DNA of 37,590 nt from Actinomadura sp. KC216. GTDB lineage: Bacteria; Actinomycetota; Actinomycetes; Streptosporangiales; Streptosporangiaceae. The translations under genes were made by a program, and so were the position numbers. This document shows, in pieces, positions 26,354 through 34,955 of the stretch (its first letter is position 1; every line of letters begins with the position of its first letter). The stretch is from assembly GCF_004348535.1 (NCBI RefSeq), contig NZ_SMJX01000052.1, positions 1 to 37,590 of the forward strand. The letters are read 5' to 3'. The notes under the pieces are model-generated. The model did no database searches and was not told the DNA's origin. It saw only the letters and a list, made by a program, of their open reading frames with translations.

Positions 26354-27550
26354 ATGCCACGTGAGACCCTGCCCAGGGTGAGCACCCTCATCACGAACAT
26401 CGGAGAGCTGGTCACCAACGATCCCGCCACCGGCACCGGCCTCGGCATCCTGCGCGACGCCGCGCTGGTGATCGAGGACGGCAAGGTCGCCTGGACGGGC
26501 CCGGGCGCCGGGGCGCCCGCCGCCGACGCCTCGTTCGACGCCGCCGGACGCGCCGTCCTCCCCGGGTTCGTCGACTCCCACGCGCACCTCGTCTTCGCCG
26601 GTGAGCGCGCCGAGGAGTTCGCCGCCCGGATGAGCGGCCAGAAGTACGACGGCGGCGGCATCCGCACGACCGTGGACCGCACCCGCGTCGCCTCCGACGA
26701 CGACCTGCGCGCCACCGTCCGCCGCCTCATCGGCGAGATGGCCCGCCAGGGCACGACGACCGTCGAATGCAAGTCCGGGTACGGGCTGACGGTCGAGCAG
26801 GAGGAGCGCGCCGTCCGCATCGCGGCGGAGTTCGCTGACGAGGTCACCTACCTCGGCGCGCACGTCGTCCCCACCGAGTACAAGGGCGACACCGCGGGCT
26901 ACGCGCGCCTCGCCGCCACCGACATGCTCGCGGTGTGCGCACCCCACGCCCGCTGGGTGGACGTGTTCTGCGAGCGGGGAGCCTTCGACGCCGACCACGC
27001 CCGCGAGATCCTGAAGGCGGGCGTCGCGGCGGGGCTGCGCCCCCGCGTCCACGCGAACCAGCTCACCGAGGGCCCCGGCGTGCAGGTCGCCGTCGAGGTG
27101 GACGCCGCGTCCGCCGACCACTGCACCTTCCTCGGCGACGCCGACGTGGACGCGCTGGCGTCGTCCCGCACGGTCGCGACGCTCCTGCCGGGCGTCGAGT
27201 TCTCCACCCGCCAGCCCTACCCCGACGCGCGCCGCCTCCTGGACGCGGGCGCGACCGTGGCGCTCGCCAGCGACTGCAACCCCGGCTCCTGCTACAGCTC
27301 CAGCATGGCGTTCTGCGTCGCCGTCGCCGTCCGCGACATGCACATGACGCCCGCCGAGGCCGTCTGGTCCGCGACGGCGGGCGGCGCCCGAGCGCTCCGC
27401 CGCACCGACGTCGGCCACCTGGGAGTCGGCGCGCGCGCGGACGTCCACGTGCTGGACGCCCCGTCCCACATCCACCTCGCCTACCGCCCCGGCGTCCCCC
27501 AGACCGCCGCCGTCTGGAAGGCCGGCCGCCGGGTGGAACTCCGCTCGTGA
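26354..27550 (+). CDS. hutI: Imidazolonepropionase
   Basis: HutI opens the ring of imidazolone propionate to give N-formimidoyl-L-glutamate. It is a metal-dependent amidohydrolase: [32 protein letters not shown] (H76, H78) is the family hallmark. [34 protein letters not shown], and [13 protein letters not shown] follow. I chose ATG 26354 because GGAG at 26342-26345 gives normal spacing; GTG 26345 (overlapping the hutF stop) and GTG 26378 are also possible. Length is about 398 residues, normal. It is the last certain gene of the hut operon. Confidence 0.95.
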   Translation: MPRETLPRVSTLITNIGELVTNDPATGTGLGILRDAALVIEDGKVAWTGPGAGAPAADASFDAAGRAVLPGFVDSHAHLVFAGERAEEFAARMSGQKYDGGGIRTTVDRTRVASDDDLRATVRRLIGEMARQGTTTVECKSGYGLTVEQEERAVRIAAEFADEVTYLGAHVVPTEYKGDTAGYARLAATDMLAVCAPHARWVDVFCERGAFDADHAREILKAGVAAGLRPRVHANQLTEGPGVQVAVEVDAASADHCTFLGDADVDALASSRTVATLLPGVEFSTRQPYPDARRLLDAGATVALASDCNPGSCYSSSMAFCVAVAVRDMHMTPAEAVWSATAGGARALRRTDVGHLGVGARADVHVLDAPSHIHLAYRPGVPQTAAVWKAGRRVELRS

Positions 27551-27804
27551 GGGTGGACGAGGATGCCGAAACCGATGTCGGTCCCGCACGACGCCGTCTC
27601 GTTGTTGCGGATCTTCGTCCAGACCCCTTTCGTCTTCCACAGCCCCGCCGGGACACCGCCTTCATCCGGTGGGCGCACGAGGGCGAGGCTTGGACGTCCG
27701 CCGGGGCGCGTCCGGTGACCGTCGAGCATCTCGACGGGACGGTGCGGGCGGTCCGGCCCGGCGGCATGCTCAAGGTGACGGGGAGCCCGCTGCTGATCCG
27801 CTGA
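27547..27804 (+). CDS. Small hypothetical protein after hutI (uncertain)
   Basis: I do not recognise this 85-codon ORF. It starts at GTG 27547, overlapping the hutI stop, and ends 2 nt before the convergent flavin-reductase stop. Its second half ([39 protein letters not shown]) has the G/C third-base bias of a real gene. The first half does not: there the minus strand (about 27545-27729, reading [21 protein letters not shown]) looks more coding. It may be a genuine small gene, or remnants of two degraded genes. Evidence is weak either way. Confidence 0.35.
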   Translation: MRVDEDAETDVGPARRRLVVADLRPDPFRLPQPRRDTAFIRWAHEGEAWTSAGARPVTVEHLDGTVRAVRPGGMLKVTGSPLLIR

Positions 27805-27806
27805 CC

Positions 27807-28304
27807 TCAGCCGGGCCGGCCGGGGTCGAGGTAGCGGCGGTTGACCCTGATCAGGGGTTTCTCGTCGCGGGCGATGTAGTCGGCGGCGAGGACCTCGGCG
27901 ATGAACAGGGTGTGGTCGCCCGCCGTGACGGTCTGGCGGGTCTCGCATTCGAGTGCGGCGAGGCCCGACTCCGGGATGAGGGCGCCGGAACGGTCACCGC
28001 GGTGGTGCGGCGCGCTCGCGAGGAGGATGCGGGCGCTCGGGCGCCCTTCGGCGGCGAACCGCCCGGCCAGCGCGCGCTGCCCGGACGACAGCACGGTCGC
28101 GGCCCAGCGCTCCCGCCGCCCCAGAACCTCCGTCAGGTACGACGACGTCGCCACGCTCGCGACCACCAGCGGCGGTTCGAGCGACACCGACATGAACGAC
28201 GTCACCGTCGTGCCGAGGTCGTCGCGGCCGTCGCGGACGGTCAGCACCACCACGCCCGTGGCGAAGCTCGCGACCGCCTCGACGAAGTCGGTGCCGGCGG
28301 TCAG
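27807..28304 (-). CDS. Flavin reductase-like (FMN-binding) domain protein
   Basis: The about 165-residue protein has the flavin-reductase fold: FVEAVASFATGVVVLTVRDG, then TVTSFMSVSLEPPLVVASVATSS, GALIPESGLAALECETRQTVTAGDHTLFIAEVL and DEKPLIRVNRRYLDPG. Such enzymes reduce FMN/FAD with NAD(P)H or bind flavin for a partner monooxygenase. No ATG, GTG or TTG lies in frame near the conserved N-terminus. The only well-placed start is CTG 28304, with GGGAG 5 nt upstream, overlapping the sppA stop as CTGA in the same geometry as an ATGA overlap. A distant upstream GTG inside sppA is less likely. No partner oxygenase is adjacent. Confidence 0.8.
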   Translation of the reverse strand: MTAGTDFVEAVASFATGVVVLTVRDGRDDLGTTVTSFMSVSLEPPLVVASVATSSYLTEVLGRRERWAATVLSSGQRALAGRFAAEGRPSARILLASAPHHRGDRSGALIPESGLAALECETRQTVTAGDHTLFIAEVLAADYIARDEKPLIRVNRRYLDPGRPG

Positions 28305-30004
28305 CGGATCTCCCAGGTGCCCGGCAGCGTCAGCGGTCCGGCGGCGGGCAGGCCGAGCCGGGCGGCGAGGCCGCCGAGCGAGCCCCAGGCGTCGAAGCGG
28401 GCGGACGCGGCCGTGCGGTCCTCGCTGGACTCCGGCGGGCGGAGCCGATCCAGCGGCGAGGTGTGCGGGTACACCCGGACCGGGGCGTCGGCGGCGAGGC
28501 CGGACTTCTTGCGGGCCAGGTCGAGCGCCAGGTCGATGCCGCCGAGCTCGTCGACGAGGCCGCGCTCCTTGGCGTCGGCGCCCGTCCAGACGCGGCCCCT
28601 GGCCAGCTCGTGGACGCGCTCGCGGGACAGCCCGCGCCCCTCCGCGACCCGCGCGGTAAAGTCGTCGTAGATCTTGTCGAGGGACGCGTTGACCCGCTCC
28701 CACTCGGACTCGCTGAAGTCCTTCGTGGCGCTGAACATGCGGGCGTGGTCGCCGTCCGCGACGCTGCCGAGGCCGATCCCGATCCGGTCGAGGAGCCCGT
28801 TCACCAGCGCCTTCCCGGCGACGACGCCGATCGAGCCGGTGAGCGTGCCCGGCTGCGCGACGATCGTGTCGGCGGCGGCCGACACGTAGTACCCGCCGGA
28901 CGCCGCGACGTTGCCCATCGACACGATCACGGGCTTGCCGGCGCGGCGGGCCAGCACCACCTCCCGCCAGATCGTGTCGGACGCGACGGCGGAGCCGCCC
29001 GGGCTGTTGACGCGGAACACGATCGCCTTGACCCGGTCGTCCTTCACGGCGGCGCGGAACGCGGCGCCGATCGTGTCCGAGCCCATCGCGGGACCGGAGT
29101 TCGGGAACGGGCCGCCCCGGCCGCTGCGGCCGAGCCGGATCGGGCCGTGCCCGTTGATCAGCGCGACGGCGTCCTGCCGGCCGGGCTGCGGGAGCCGGGC
29201 CGCCAGGCCGTGCGCGCGGTTGTAGCGGGACACGTAGCGAAGCTGCGCCTCCTCGCCGAACTCGGCGCGCAGGTCGGCGTACACCTCGTCGCGGTAGCCG
29301 AGCCGGTCGACGAGGTTCTCCTCCAGCGCCTCGTCGGCGAGGAGCGGGCCGCGGTCGGTGAGCTCGCGGACCTTGTCCTCCGGGAGGCCGCGCCCGGCGG
29401 CGATCCCCGCGGTGATCTGCTCCCCGAGCGAGTCGACCAGGCGGCGCGACGACTCCTCGTGCTCCGGCGTGTACGCCTTCTCCATGAAGGTGTTCGCCAT
29501 GGTCTTGTACTCGTGCCGCTTGGCGAACCTCGGCTGCACGCCCGCCTTCTCCAGCGCGCCCGCGAGGAACGGCTCCTCGATCGCGACGCCGGTCAGCCCG
29601 ACCTCGCCGGTGGGCTGCAGGTACACCTTGTCGAACCCGGTGGCGAGGTAGAACGGCACGGTGCCGCGCCCGCCCTCGCCGAACGTCTCCGCCCACGCGA
29701 CGGTGAGCTTGCCGGCGTCCCGCAGGGCCTGGACGGCCTCGCGCAGTTCCTGGACGAGCGCCAGCCCGATCCCGCCGGACACCTTTACGACGAGGGCGCG
29801 CACGCGGGTGTCGGAGCGGGCGCGGCGCAGGCCGTCGAGGACGTCGCGCAGGTTCGTCCGGCGCATGGACATGATCGCCGAGATCGGGTCAGACGGCGCG
29901 ACCTCGACGATCCCCTCGGTGAGGTCGAGTTCGAGGATCAGCGGGGCCGTCCGCCGGTCGCGGGCCTGTTTGATGACGTTGACGACGTTGCCGGGATCCA
30001 CCAT
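28301..30004 (-). CDS. sppA: Signal peptide peptidase SppA, long form
   Basis: SppA degrades cleaved signal peptides using a Ser-Lys dyad. The 567-residue protein has two related domains (about 20-260 and 275-530). The dyad lysine is likely K167 (KRHEYKTMANTFMEKAYTP) and the nucleophile S369 (MGNVAASGGYYVSAAADTI). RVNSPGGSAVASD and GTLTGSIGV are also family blocks. The N-terminus (MVDPGNVVNVIKQARD) has no membrane segment, unlike E. coli SppA, so it is probably soluble or cytoplasmic-side peripheral. Start is ATG 30004; GTG 30001 is also possible. The stop overlaps the next gene's CTG start, suggesting co-translation. Confidence 0.92.
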   Translation of the reverse strand: MVDPGNVVNVIKQARDRRTAPLILELDLTEGIVEVAPSDPISAIMSMRRTNLRDVLDGLRRARSDTRVRALVVKVSGGIGLALVQELREAVQALRDAGKLTVAWAETFGEGGRGTVPFYLATGFDKVYLQPTGEVGLTGVAIEEPFLAGALEKAGVQPRFAKRHEYKTMANTFMEKAYTPEHEESSRRLVDSLGEQITAGIAAGRGLPEDKVRELTDRGPLLADEALEENLVDRLGYRDEVYADLRAEFGEEAQLRYVSRYNRAHGLAARLPQPGRQDAVALINGHGPIRLGRSGRGGPFPNSGPAMGSDTIGAAFRAAVKDDRVKAIVFRVNSPGGSAVASDTIWREVVLARRAGKPVIVSMGNVAASGGYYVSAAADTIVAQPGTLTGSIGVVAGKALVNGLLDRIGIGLGSVADGDHARMFSATKDFSESEWERVNASLDKIYDDFTARVAEGRGLSRERVHELARGRVWTGADAKERGLVDELGGIDLALDLARKKSGLAADAPVRVYPHTSPLDRLRPPESSEDRTAASARFDAWGSLGGLAARLGLPAAGPLTLPGTWEIR

Positions 30005-30097
30005 GGGGCCCAGCCTATGCGTTCGGACGCGGTCCTCCCCGGGCCCGCCGTCCCGCCGGGCGGGCCGCGGCGGCCCGCGGCCGGCCGTGGCGGGCGG

Positions 30098-30586
30098 TCA
30101 GCGTGCGAAGGCCTTGTTCGGGATCACGCTCGCGGACGCCTGCGCCAGCGTGCGCCCGCACGCGTCGGCGACCACGCCGTTTGACACCATGCGGGTGCTG
30201 CCGGGATGCACGCACGTCCCGGTGACCGTGTACGTCTCGCCCGCCCGGACGGCGCGCAGGTAGTCGACGTTGAGGTTCAGCGTCAGCATCGGCATGAAGT
30301 GCTCGCAGGTGCTCGTCGCGGCGAGGCACACCGCGTTGTCGAGGATCATGGCGATGTAGCCGCCGTGCACGGTGCCGCCGGGGTTGCAGAGCTTCTCGGA
30401 CGGCGTCCAGGAGATGACCACCCGGCCGGGCCCGGCGGAGACCAGGACCTGCCCGATGTACTGGTTGACGTCGGAGATCTCGGGGAACTCGCCGTCCGCC
30501 ATGGCCTGGATCAGCTCCGCGCCCGACAGCGTGTTCCACAGTTCGGCGGCCCGCCGGTGGGCCTCGGGGCCCGCCTCGACGCTCAA
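30098..30586 (-). CDS. PaaI-family hotdog thioesterase
   Basis: The 162-residue hotdog-fold protein has the motif NPGGTVHGGYIAMILDNAVCLA (about 69-90), typical of PaaI/YdiI-type acyl-CoA thioesterases, followed by LNLNVDYLRAVRAGETYTVTGTCVH. It hydrolyses a small aromatic or acyl-CoA thioester; the substrate is unknown. The start is TTG 30586 with GGGAGCGAAG before it. It lies 93 bp upstream of sppA on the same strand and is probably a separate unit. Confidence 0.88.
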   Translation of the reverse strand: MSVEAGPEAHRRAAELWNTLSGAELIQAMADGEFPEISDVNQYIGQVLVSAGPGRVVISWTPSEKLCNPGGTVHGGYIAMILDNAVCLAATSTCEHFMPMLTLNLNVDYLRAVRAGETYTVTGTCVHPGSTRMVSNGVVADACGRTLAQASASVIPNKAFAR

Positions 30587-30705
30587 CTTCGCTCCCTCGG
30601 CTCGGGTCGACGAATGGAATGCTATTCGGTGATCACGAGCACGGTGCTGTGCCCTTCGTCACGGACACCGGCGGGGGCGGGCGGGCCGGCGGATATCGTC
30701 GTCGC

Positions 30706-31563
30706 ATGGGCGACGGCGACGGCTGGGCGGACTGCGACCTCGGGCACACGCACTGGGGCCGCTTCGGCGCGTCCGGCCTGCTCGCCTACCACCGCGACGC
30801 CGATGGCGTGCTGTGGGTCCTGCTGCAGCAGCGCGCGTGGTGGGGGATCGGCGGCGGGACGTGGGGCATGTTCGGCGGCGCCCTGCACAGCCACGAGGAC
30901 GCCGTGACCGGAGCCCTGCGGGAGACGTCCGAGGAGTGCACGCTCGACGTCGGGGCCGTGACCGTCCACGGCACGAGCGTCGAGGACCACGGCGGATGGT
31001 CGTTCACGTCCGTCATGGGCTCGCTGGCCGAGCACGTTCCCGTCGAGCCCGCGTCGAGGGAGACGCGCCGCGCGGAATGGGTCCGCGCGGAGGAGGTCAC
31101 CGGCCGGAAGCTGTTCGCGCCGTTCGCGCGGTCCTGGCCGCGGCTCCAGGACGCGATGAAGGGGCTCGTCCTCATCGTGGACGCGGCGAACGTCGTGGGC
31201 GCCCGCGCCGACGGCTGGTGGAAGGACCGGGCGGGCGCGAACGCCAGGCTCCGCGACGACCTGAAGGTCCTCAACGAGGGCGTGCAGGGCGTCCCGGACG
31301 GGCTCGTCCCGTTCGACCGCTGCTTCCCGGAGATCGTCCTGGTGGTGGAGGGCGCGGCACGGGGCGTCGCCGACGAGCCGGGGAACGGGGTGCGGGTCGT
31401 GGCGGCCCGGGGCAGCGGCGACGACCGGATCGTGGAACTCGTGCGGGAGGCGCGGCCCGACACCGTCCACCTGGTGGTGACCGCCGACCGGGAGCTGAGG
31501 GCCCGCTGCCGCGCCGCCGGAGCCGCCGTCACCGGCCCGCGCTGGCTCCTCGAACGCCTCTAG
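30706..31563 (+). CDS. Nudix hydrolase fused to a NYN/PIN-like domain
   Basis: The 285-residue protein has two domains. Residues about 20-150 are Nudix, with the box at 58-80 (GALHSHEDAVTGALRETSEECTL), where the usual late Gly is Thr. From about 154 a second domain begins GLVLIVDAANVVGARADGWWKDRAGANARL and continues LVVEGAARGV...DDRIVELVRE...VHLVVTADRELRARC. This is the YacP/NYN-type nuclease pattern, with acidic residues D159, then DDR and TADRE. Nudix enzymes cut nucleoside diphosphate-linked compounds and NYN domains cut RNA, so the fusion suggests RNA or nucleotide processing. I chose ATG 30706 because the conserved part starts just after. Its stop overlaps the convergent ACT gene stop. 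Confidence 0.85.
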   Translation: MGDGDGWADCDLGHTHWGRFGASGLLAYHRDADGVLWVLLQQRAWWGIGGGTWGMFGGALHSHEDAVTGALRETSEECTLDVGAVTVHGTSVEDHGGWSFTSVMGSLAEHVPVEPASRETRRAEWVRAEEVTGRKLFAPFARSWPRLQDAMKGLVLIVDAANVVGARADGWWKDRAGANARLRDDLKVLNEGVQGVPDGLVPFDRCFPEIVLVVEGAARGVADEPGNGVRVVAARGSGDDRIVELVREARPDTVHLVVTADRELRARCRAAGAAVTGPRWLLERL

Positions 31564-31934
31564 CCTCGGGCTTGCGTCTCCACCCGGTGGCCGGCGTCGC
31601 TGAGCGCCGTGGTCGCGTCCTTCAGACGGTGCTCGGGGACGAGGACGAGGTCCGCGTGATAGGTCGACGCGACGAAGACGGAGATCCCGGCGGCGGCGAG
31701 CGGCCCGACGACCGCGGCGAGCATTCCCGGTGTGTCGAGCCCATGGCTCGCGTCGCCGTAGAAGCCGACCCAGCGTTCCGTCTCAGCGAACGGTGACGCG
31801 TCCCTGACCACGGTGAGCCCTTCGGGGGCGCGCACCAGGGCGATCCACTCGTCGTCCTCGGGGAAGGTCGCGTTCGGGAGGTGCTCCACCGTGAACTGGG
31901 ACGGGACGACGTGCAGGCGCTGCGCAGTGGTCAT
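31560..31934 (-). CDS. ACT domain-containing protein
   Basis: The 124-residue protein has an ACT-like arrangement: a first half (VEHLPNATFPEDDEWIALVRAPEGLTVV) and the ACT domain proper (TPGMLAAVVGPLAAAGISVFVASTYHADLVLVPEHRLKDATTAL). Single or tandem ACT proteins of this type (COG3603-like) probably bind amino acids for regulation. Start is ATG 31934, 7 bp from the glgB stop. Its TAG stop and the TAG stop of the Nudix-NYN gene share the palindrome CTAG at 31560-31563. Confidence 0.8.
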   Translation of the reverse strand: MTTAQRLHVVPSQFTVEHLPNATFPEDDEWIALVRAPEGLTVVRDASPFAETERWVGFYGDASHGLDTPGMLAAVVGPLAAAGISVFVASTYHADLVLVPEHRLKDATTALSDAGHRVETQARG

Positions 31935-31941
31935 TCCGCCA

Positions 31942-34173
31942 TTATTCAGGGACGAGCCACACCGCGCCCATGGGCGGGACGCGCAGCACCGTCGACGCGG
32001 GAAGGCCGTGCCAGGGTTCGGCGGTCGCCTCGATGCGCCCGAGGTTGCCGACGCCGCTGCCGCCGTACTCGAACGAGTCGGTGTTGAGGATCTCGCGCCA
32101 GCCGCCCTCGCCCGGCAGCCCGAGCCGGTAGCTCTCGTGCGGGTTCCCGGCGAAGTTGACGACGCACGCCAGGACGGGCGGGGCGCCCTCTTGGGGCGGC
32201 GTCCCGTAGCGCAGGTAGGAGAGGGTGTTGCCGCCGGCGTCGTTGCCGTCGATCCAGCGGAAGCCCTCATGGTCGCTGTCGCGCGTCCACAGGGCGGGCT
32301 CGTCCCGGTAGGTGTGGTTCAGGTCGCGGACGAGCCTCTGCATGCCCAGATGGTGGGCGCCTTCGGCGGCGTTCTCCAGCAGCCACCAGTCGAGCGGGCG
32401 CTCCTCCGCCCATTCGGCGCCCTGCCCGAACTCCTGCCCCATGAACAGCAGTTGCTTGCCGGGATGCGACCACATGTAGGCGAGGAGCGCGCGCAGCCCC
32501 GCGAACTGCTGCCACGCGTCGCCCGGCATCTTGCTCAGCAGCGACCCCTTGCCGTGGACGACCTCGTCATGCGACAGCGGCAGGACGTAGTTCTCCGAGA
32601 ACGCGTACACCAGCGAGAACGTGATCTCGTTGTGGTGGTAGTGCCGGAACACGGGCTCGTGGCGCAGGTATTCGAGCGTGTCGTGCATCCAGCCCATGTT
32701 CCACTTGAACCCGAATCCGAGGCCCCCGAGGTGCGTCGGGCGCGAAACGCCGGGCCACGCCGTGGATTCCTCCGCGACCGTCATGACGCCGGGGTTGCGC
32801 TTGTAGACCGTCGCGTTCATCTCCTGGAGGAACGAGATGGCCTCCAGGTTCTCGCGCCCCCCGTAGATGTTGGGCGTCCATTCGCCTTCGTTGCGCGAGT
32901 AGTCGAGGTACAGCATGGAGGCGACGGCGTCCACGCGGAGCCCGTCGATGTGGAACTCCTCCAGCCAGTACGACGCGTTCGCCACCAGGAAGTTGCGGAC
33001 CTCCGCGCGGCCGTAGTTGAACACCAGCGTCCCCCAGTCGGGGTGCTCGCCGCGCAACGGGTCGTGATGCTCGTACAGGGCGGTGCCGTCGAACCGGGCC
33101 AGCGCCCATTCGTCCTTGGGGAAGTGGGCGGGGACCCAGTCCATGATGACGCCGATACCGGCCTCGTGCAGGCGGTCGACCAGGTGGCGGAAGTCGTCGG
33201 GGGAGCCGAACCGCGAGGTCGGCGCGTAGTAGGACGTCACCTGGTAGCCCCAGGACGGCCCGTACGGATGCTCGGCGACCGGCAAGAGCTCCACATGCGT
33301 GAAACCCATCTCGCGGACGTACGCCGTCAGTTCGTCAGCGAGTTCCCTATAGCTGAGCCCCGGACGCCACGAACCGAGATGCACCTCGTACACGCTCATG
33401 GGCTCGTGAAGCCAGTCGCGCTCCTTGCGGGCGTCCATCCATTCGCCGTCGCCCCATTCATAGGACGAGGTGAAGACGCGGGACGCCGTCGCCGGAGGAT
33501 GTTCCGTCCACCGCGCCATGGGGTCTGCCTTGGCGCGCACCACGCCGTCCGCGCCGAGGATCTCGAACTTGTAGCGGGTGCCGTCGCCGACGCCGGGGAC
33601 GAACAGCTCCCAGACCCCGCTGGAGCCGAGCGACCGCATCGGGTGCCCGCGCCCGTCCCAGTGGTTGAAGTCGCCGACCACGCGCACGCCGCGCGCCGTC
33701 GGCGCCCACACCGCGAACGCCGTCCCGGTGACCGTGCCGAACGCGGAGGCGTAGCCGCGCACCTGCGCGCCGAGCGCCCGCCACAGCTCCTCGTGCCGTC
33801 CCTCGCCGATCAGGTGCAGGTCGAGCTCGCCGAGCGTCGGCAGGTGCCGGTACGGGTCGTCCTGGATCGTCTCGGCACCGTCCTCGTAGCTGACGGCGAG
33901 GCGGTAGTCGGGGACGGCGAGGGGCGCCTCACCGCCGTCATCGCCCGCCAGCGACGCACCGGCGGGCAGCGTCCCGGTGAACAGACCTTCGTGAAAGTGG
34001 CGGAGCGGAAACCGGTCGCCGCTCGGCAGGACGACCTCGACGCGCTCGGCGAGCGGCCGCAGCGCCCGGACCGTGACACCGTCGCGGCCCGGATGCGCGC
34101 CGAGCACGCCGTGCGGATCGTGGTGCTCGCCGCCGACGAGCCGGTCGATCTCCGCGCGCGTGACCCGTGCCAT
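31942..34173 (-). CDS. glgB: 1,4-alpha-glucan branching enzyme
   Basis: GlgB cuts alpha-1,4-glucan and rejoins the piece by alpha-1,6 links. The 743-residue protein has an N-terminal extension and a CBM48 domain ([23 protein letters not shown], about 152-174), then the GH13 barrel: [40 protein letters not shown] (nucleophile D415), MTVAEEST (acid E468) and [12 protein letters not shown]. The start is ATG 34173 at [28 protein letters not shown], the family N-terminus; the open frame upstream of it is not protein-like. It should branch glucan made by the GlgE pathway, with mak and treS 1.6 kb upstream on the same strand. Confidence 0.95.
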   Translation of the reverse strand: MARVTRAEIDRLVGGEHHDPHGVLGAHPGRDGVTVRALRPLAERVEVVLPSGDRFPLRHFHEGLFTGTLPAGASLAGDDGGEAPLAVPDYRLAVSYEDGAETIQDDPYRHLPTLGELDLHLIGEGRHEELWRALGAQVRGYASAFGTVTGTAFAVWAPTARGVRVVGDFNHWDGRGHPMRSLGSSGVWELFVPGVGDGTRYKFEILGADGVVRAKADPMARWTEHPPATASRVFTSSYEWGDGEWMDARKERDWLHEPMSVYEVHLGSWRPGLSYRELADELTAYVREMGFTHVELLPVAEHPYGPSWGYQVTSYYAPTSRFGSPDDFRHLVDRLHEAGIGVIMDWVPAHFPKDEWALARFDGTALYEHHDPLRGEHPDWGTLVFNYGRAEVRNFLVANASYWLEEFHIDGLRVDAVASMLYLDYSRNEGEWTPNIYGGRENLEAISFLQEMNATVYKRNPGVMTVAEESTAWPGVSRPTHLGGLGFGFKWNMGWMHDTLEYLRHEPVFRHYHHNEITFSLVYAFSENYVLPLSHDEVVHGKGSLLSKMPGDAWQQFAGLRALLAYMWSHPGKQLLFMGQEFGQGAEWAEERPLDWWLLENAAEGAHHLGMQRLVRDLNHTYRDEPALWTRDSDHEGFRWIDGNDAGGNTLSYLRYGTPPQEGAPPVLACVVNFAGNPHESYRLGLPGEGGWREILNTDSFEYGGSGVGNLGRIEATAEPWHGLPASTVLRVPPMGAVWLVPE

Positions 34174-34309
34174 GCAATGACTGGTGCCCCGAGATTCGCC
34201 GATCTCACGTCCGCGGGGAAGCTGTTTCCGGGAGCTTGAAACTTTCCGGGACGGGACGCCCATGGCGGGAACTTCTCGGCCCGGAAGGCGCGGCGGGCGC
34301 GTGTTGCGA

Positions 34310-34369
34310 CCGCACGGGCGGCGCGACTCTTTGTCGAGGGGGTCGCGCCGATTAGCGCCGCCCGTGCGG
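34310..34369. repeat. 13-bp inverted repeat with competing inner hairpin
   Basis: The outer 13-bp arms are perfect, and the inner 7-bp arms overlap the outer ones by two bases, so both cannot form fully together. It lies 137-196 bp upstream of the glgB start. It could be a terminator, an operator or a leader RNA with two forms; the sequence alone does not decide. Confidence 0.55.
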
Positions 34370-34470
34370 CCACGTCTACCTGGCCCCAGCGGTGACATCG
34401 ACCCCACCGCCGTGGGCTCCATTCCTGTGTCACCTCAGCGACAGAGGTACCTGCCGTACCGGAACGCCCC

Positions 34471-34502
34471 GGCCCGGTCCGCCCCCGCTCGCGGACCGGG
34501 CC
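34471..34502 (-). terminator. Terminator hairpin after the small protein gene
   Basis: A perfect 12-bp stem (GGCCCGGTCCGC and GCGGACCGGGCC) with an 8-nt loop lies 24 nt past the stop of the 34526-34744 gene. It would end that transcript and separate it from glgB. Confidence 0.7.
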
Positions 34503-34525
34503 GCGCCGTTCCCCATCACGCCGCG

Positions 34526-34744
34526 TCACCTCTCTCCGCGCTCCTCGCGCGTCTGGTCGATCAGCAGCCGGCGCAGCCCGACCGGCTCGTCGGCGGCCAC
34601 CGTCATCGCGTATCCCGCCTGGAGTTGCGCGTCGCTGAGGTCGCCGCTGCGCGTCGCGTACCAGCGCCCCGCGTCGCTGCGCCACACCTGCCAGCCCGGA
34701 AACTCCTCCTCGATGGCCGCCTTCAGTTCATCGAAGTCGCCCAT
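34526..34744 (-). CDS. Small conserved-looking hypothetical protein divergent from GntR regulator
   Basis: The 72-residue acidic protein (MGDFDELKAAIEEEFPGWQVWRSDAGRWYATRSGDLSDAQLQAGYAMTV in outline) has no signal or membrane segment. The W...WRSD.GRWYATR pattern and Asp/Glu-rich helices resemble short actinobacterial hypothetical proteins often found beside GntR or HTH regulators. I know no function. The start is ATG 34744, although a TTG one codon earlier is possible, with AAAGGA before it. A near-palindrome around TGTATACA lies 28 bp upstream. A strong terminator follows the gene. Confidence 0.7.
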   Translation of the reverse strand: MGDFDELKAAIEEEFPGWQVWRSDAGRWYATRSGDLSDAQLQAGYAMTVAADEPVGLRRLLIDQTREERGER

Positions 34745-34771
34745 CAAGGTCGTCCTTTCCCCGAGGCCGCT

Positions 34772-34787
34772 CTTCTGTATACAAAAG
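34772..34787. promoter_or_regulatory. GntR/HutC-type operator candidate
   Basis: CTTC-TGTATACA-AAAG is a 16-bp palindrome with one mismatched pair around a perfect TGTATACA. GntR-family proteins of the HutC type often bind TGTATACA-like palindromes. It lies between the small protein gene and the divergent GntR gene, suited to autoregulation of both. Confidence 0.6.
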
Positions 34788-34955
34788 TCTTACTCGGGCC
34801 GAGAGGTGTCAAGCTGTCCGTAAGCGGACCGTGCCCCCGCGGATAGCGCGAAGAAGGTATGGATCAAGGGGAGGGGCGGAGCAGGATCGAACGCCGCGTC
34901 GAACGCCAACTCGAACGGCCGGATGGCGCGCCCGGAAGAAGGGGAGGTGACGCCG

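Larger units (their letters stand above)
34174..34525. other. Intergenic leader region upstream of glgB with large inverted repeats
   Basis: No credible gene lies here. It contains a long-range inverted repeat, CCGCACGGGCGGC (34310-34322) with GCCGCCCGTGCGG (34357-34369), with an alternative inner pair GCGCGAC/GTCGCGC (34321-34327 with 34342-34348), and the terminator at 34471-34502. The glgB promoter must be in this stretch, unless read-through from upstream occurs. Confidence 0.6.

Noticed and set aside
27481..27948. Minus-strand frame antisense to the end of hutI
   Set aside because: Only its middle looks coding; it overlaps two well-supported genes. Kept as a comment under the uncertain small ORF.
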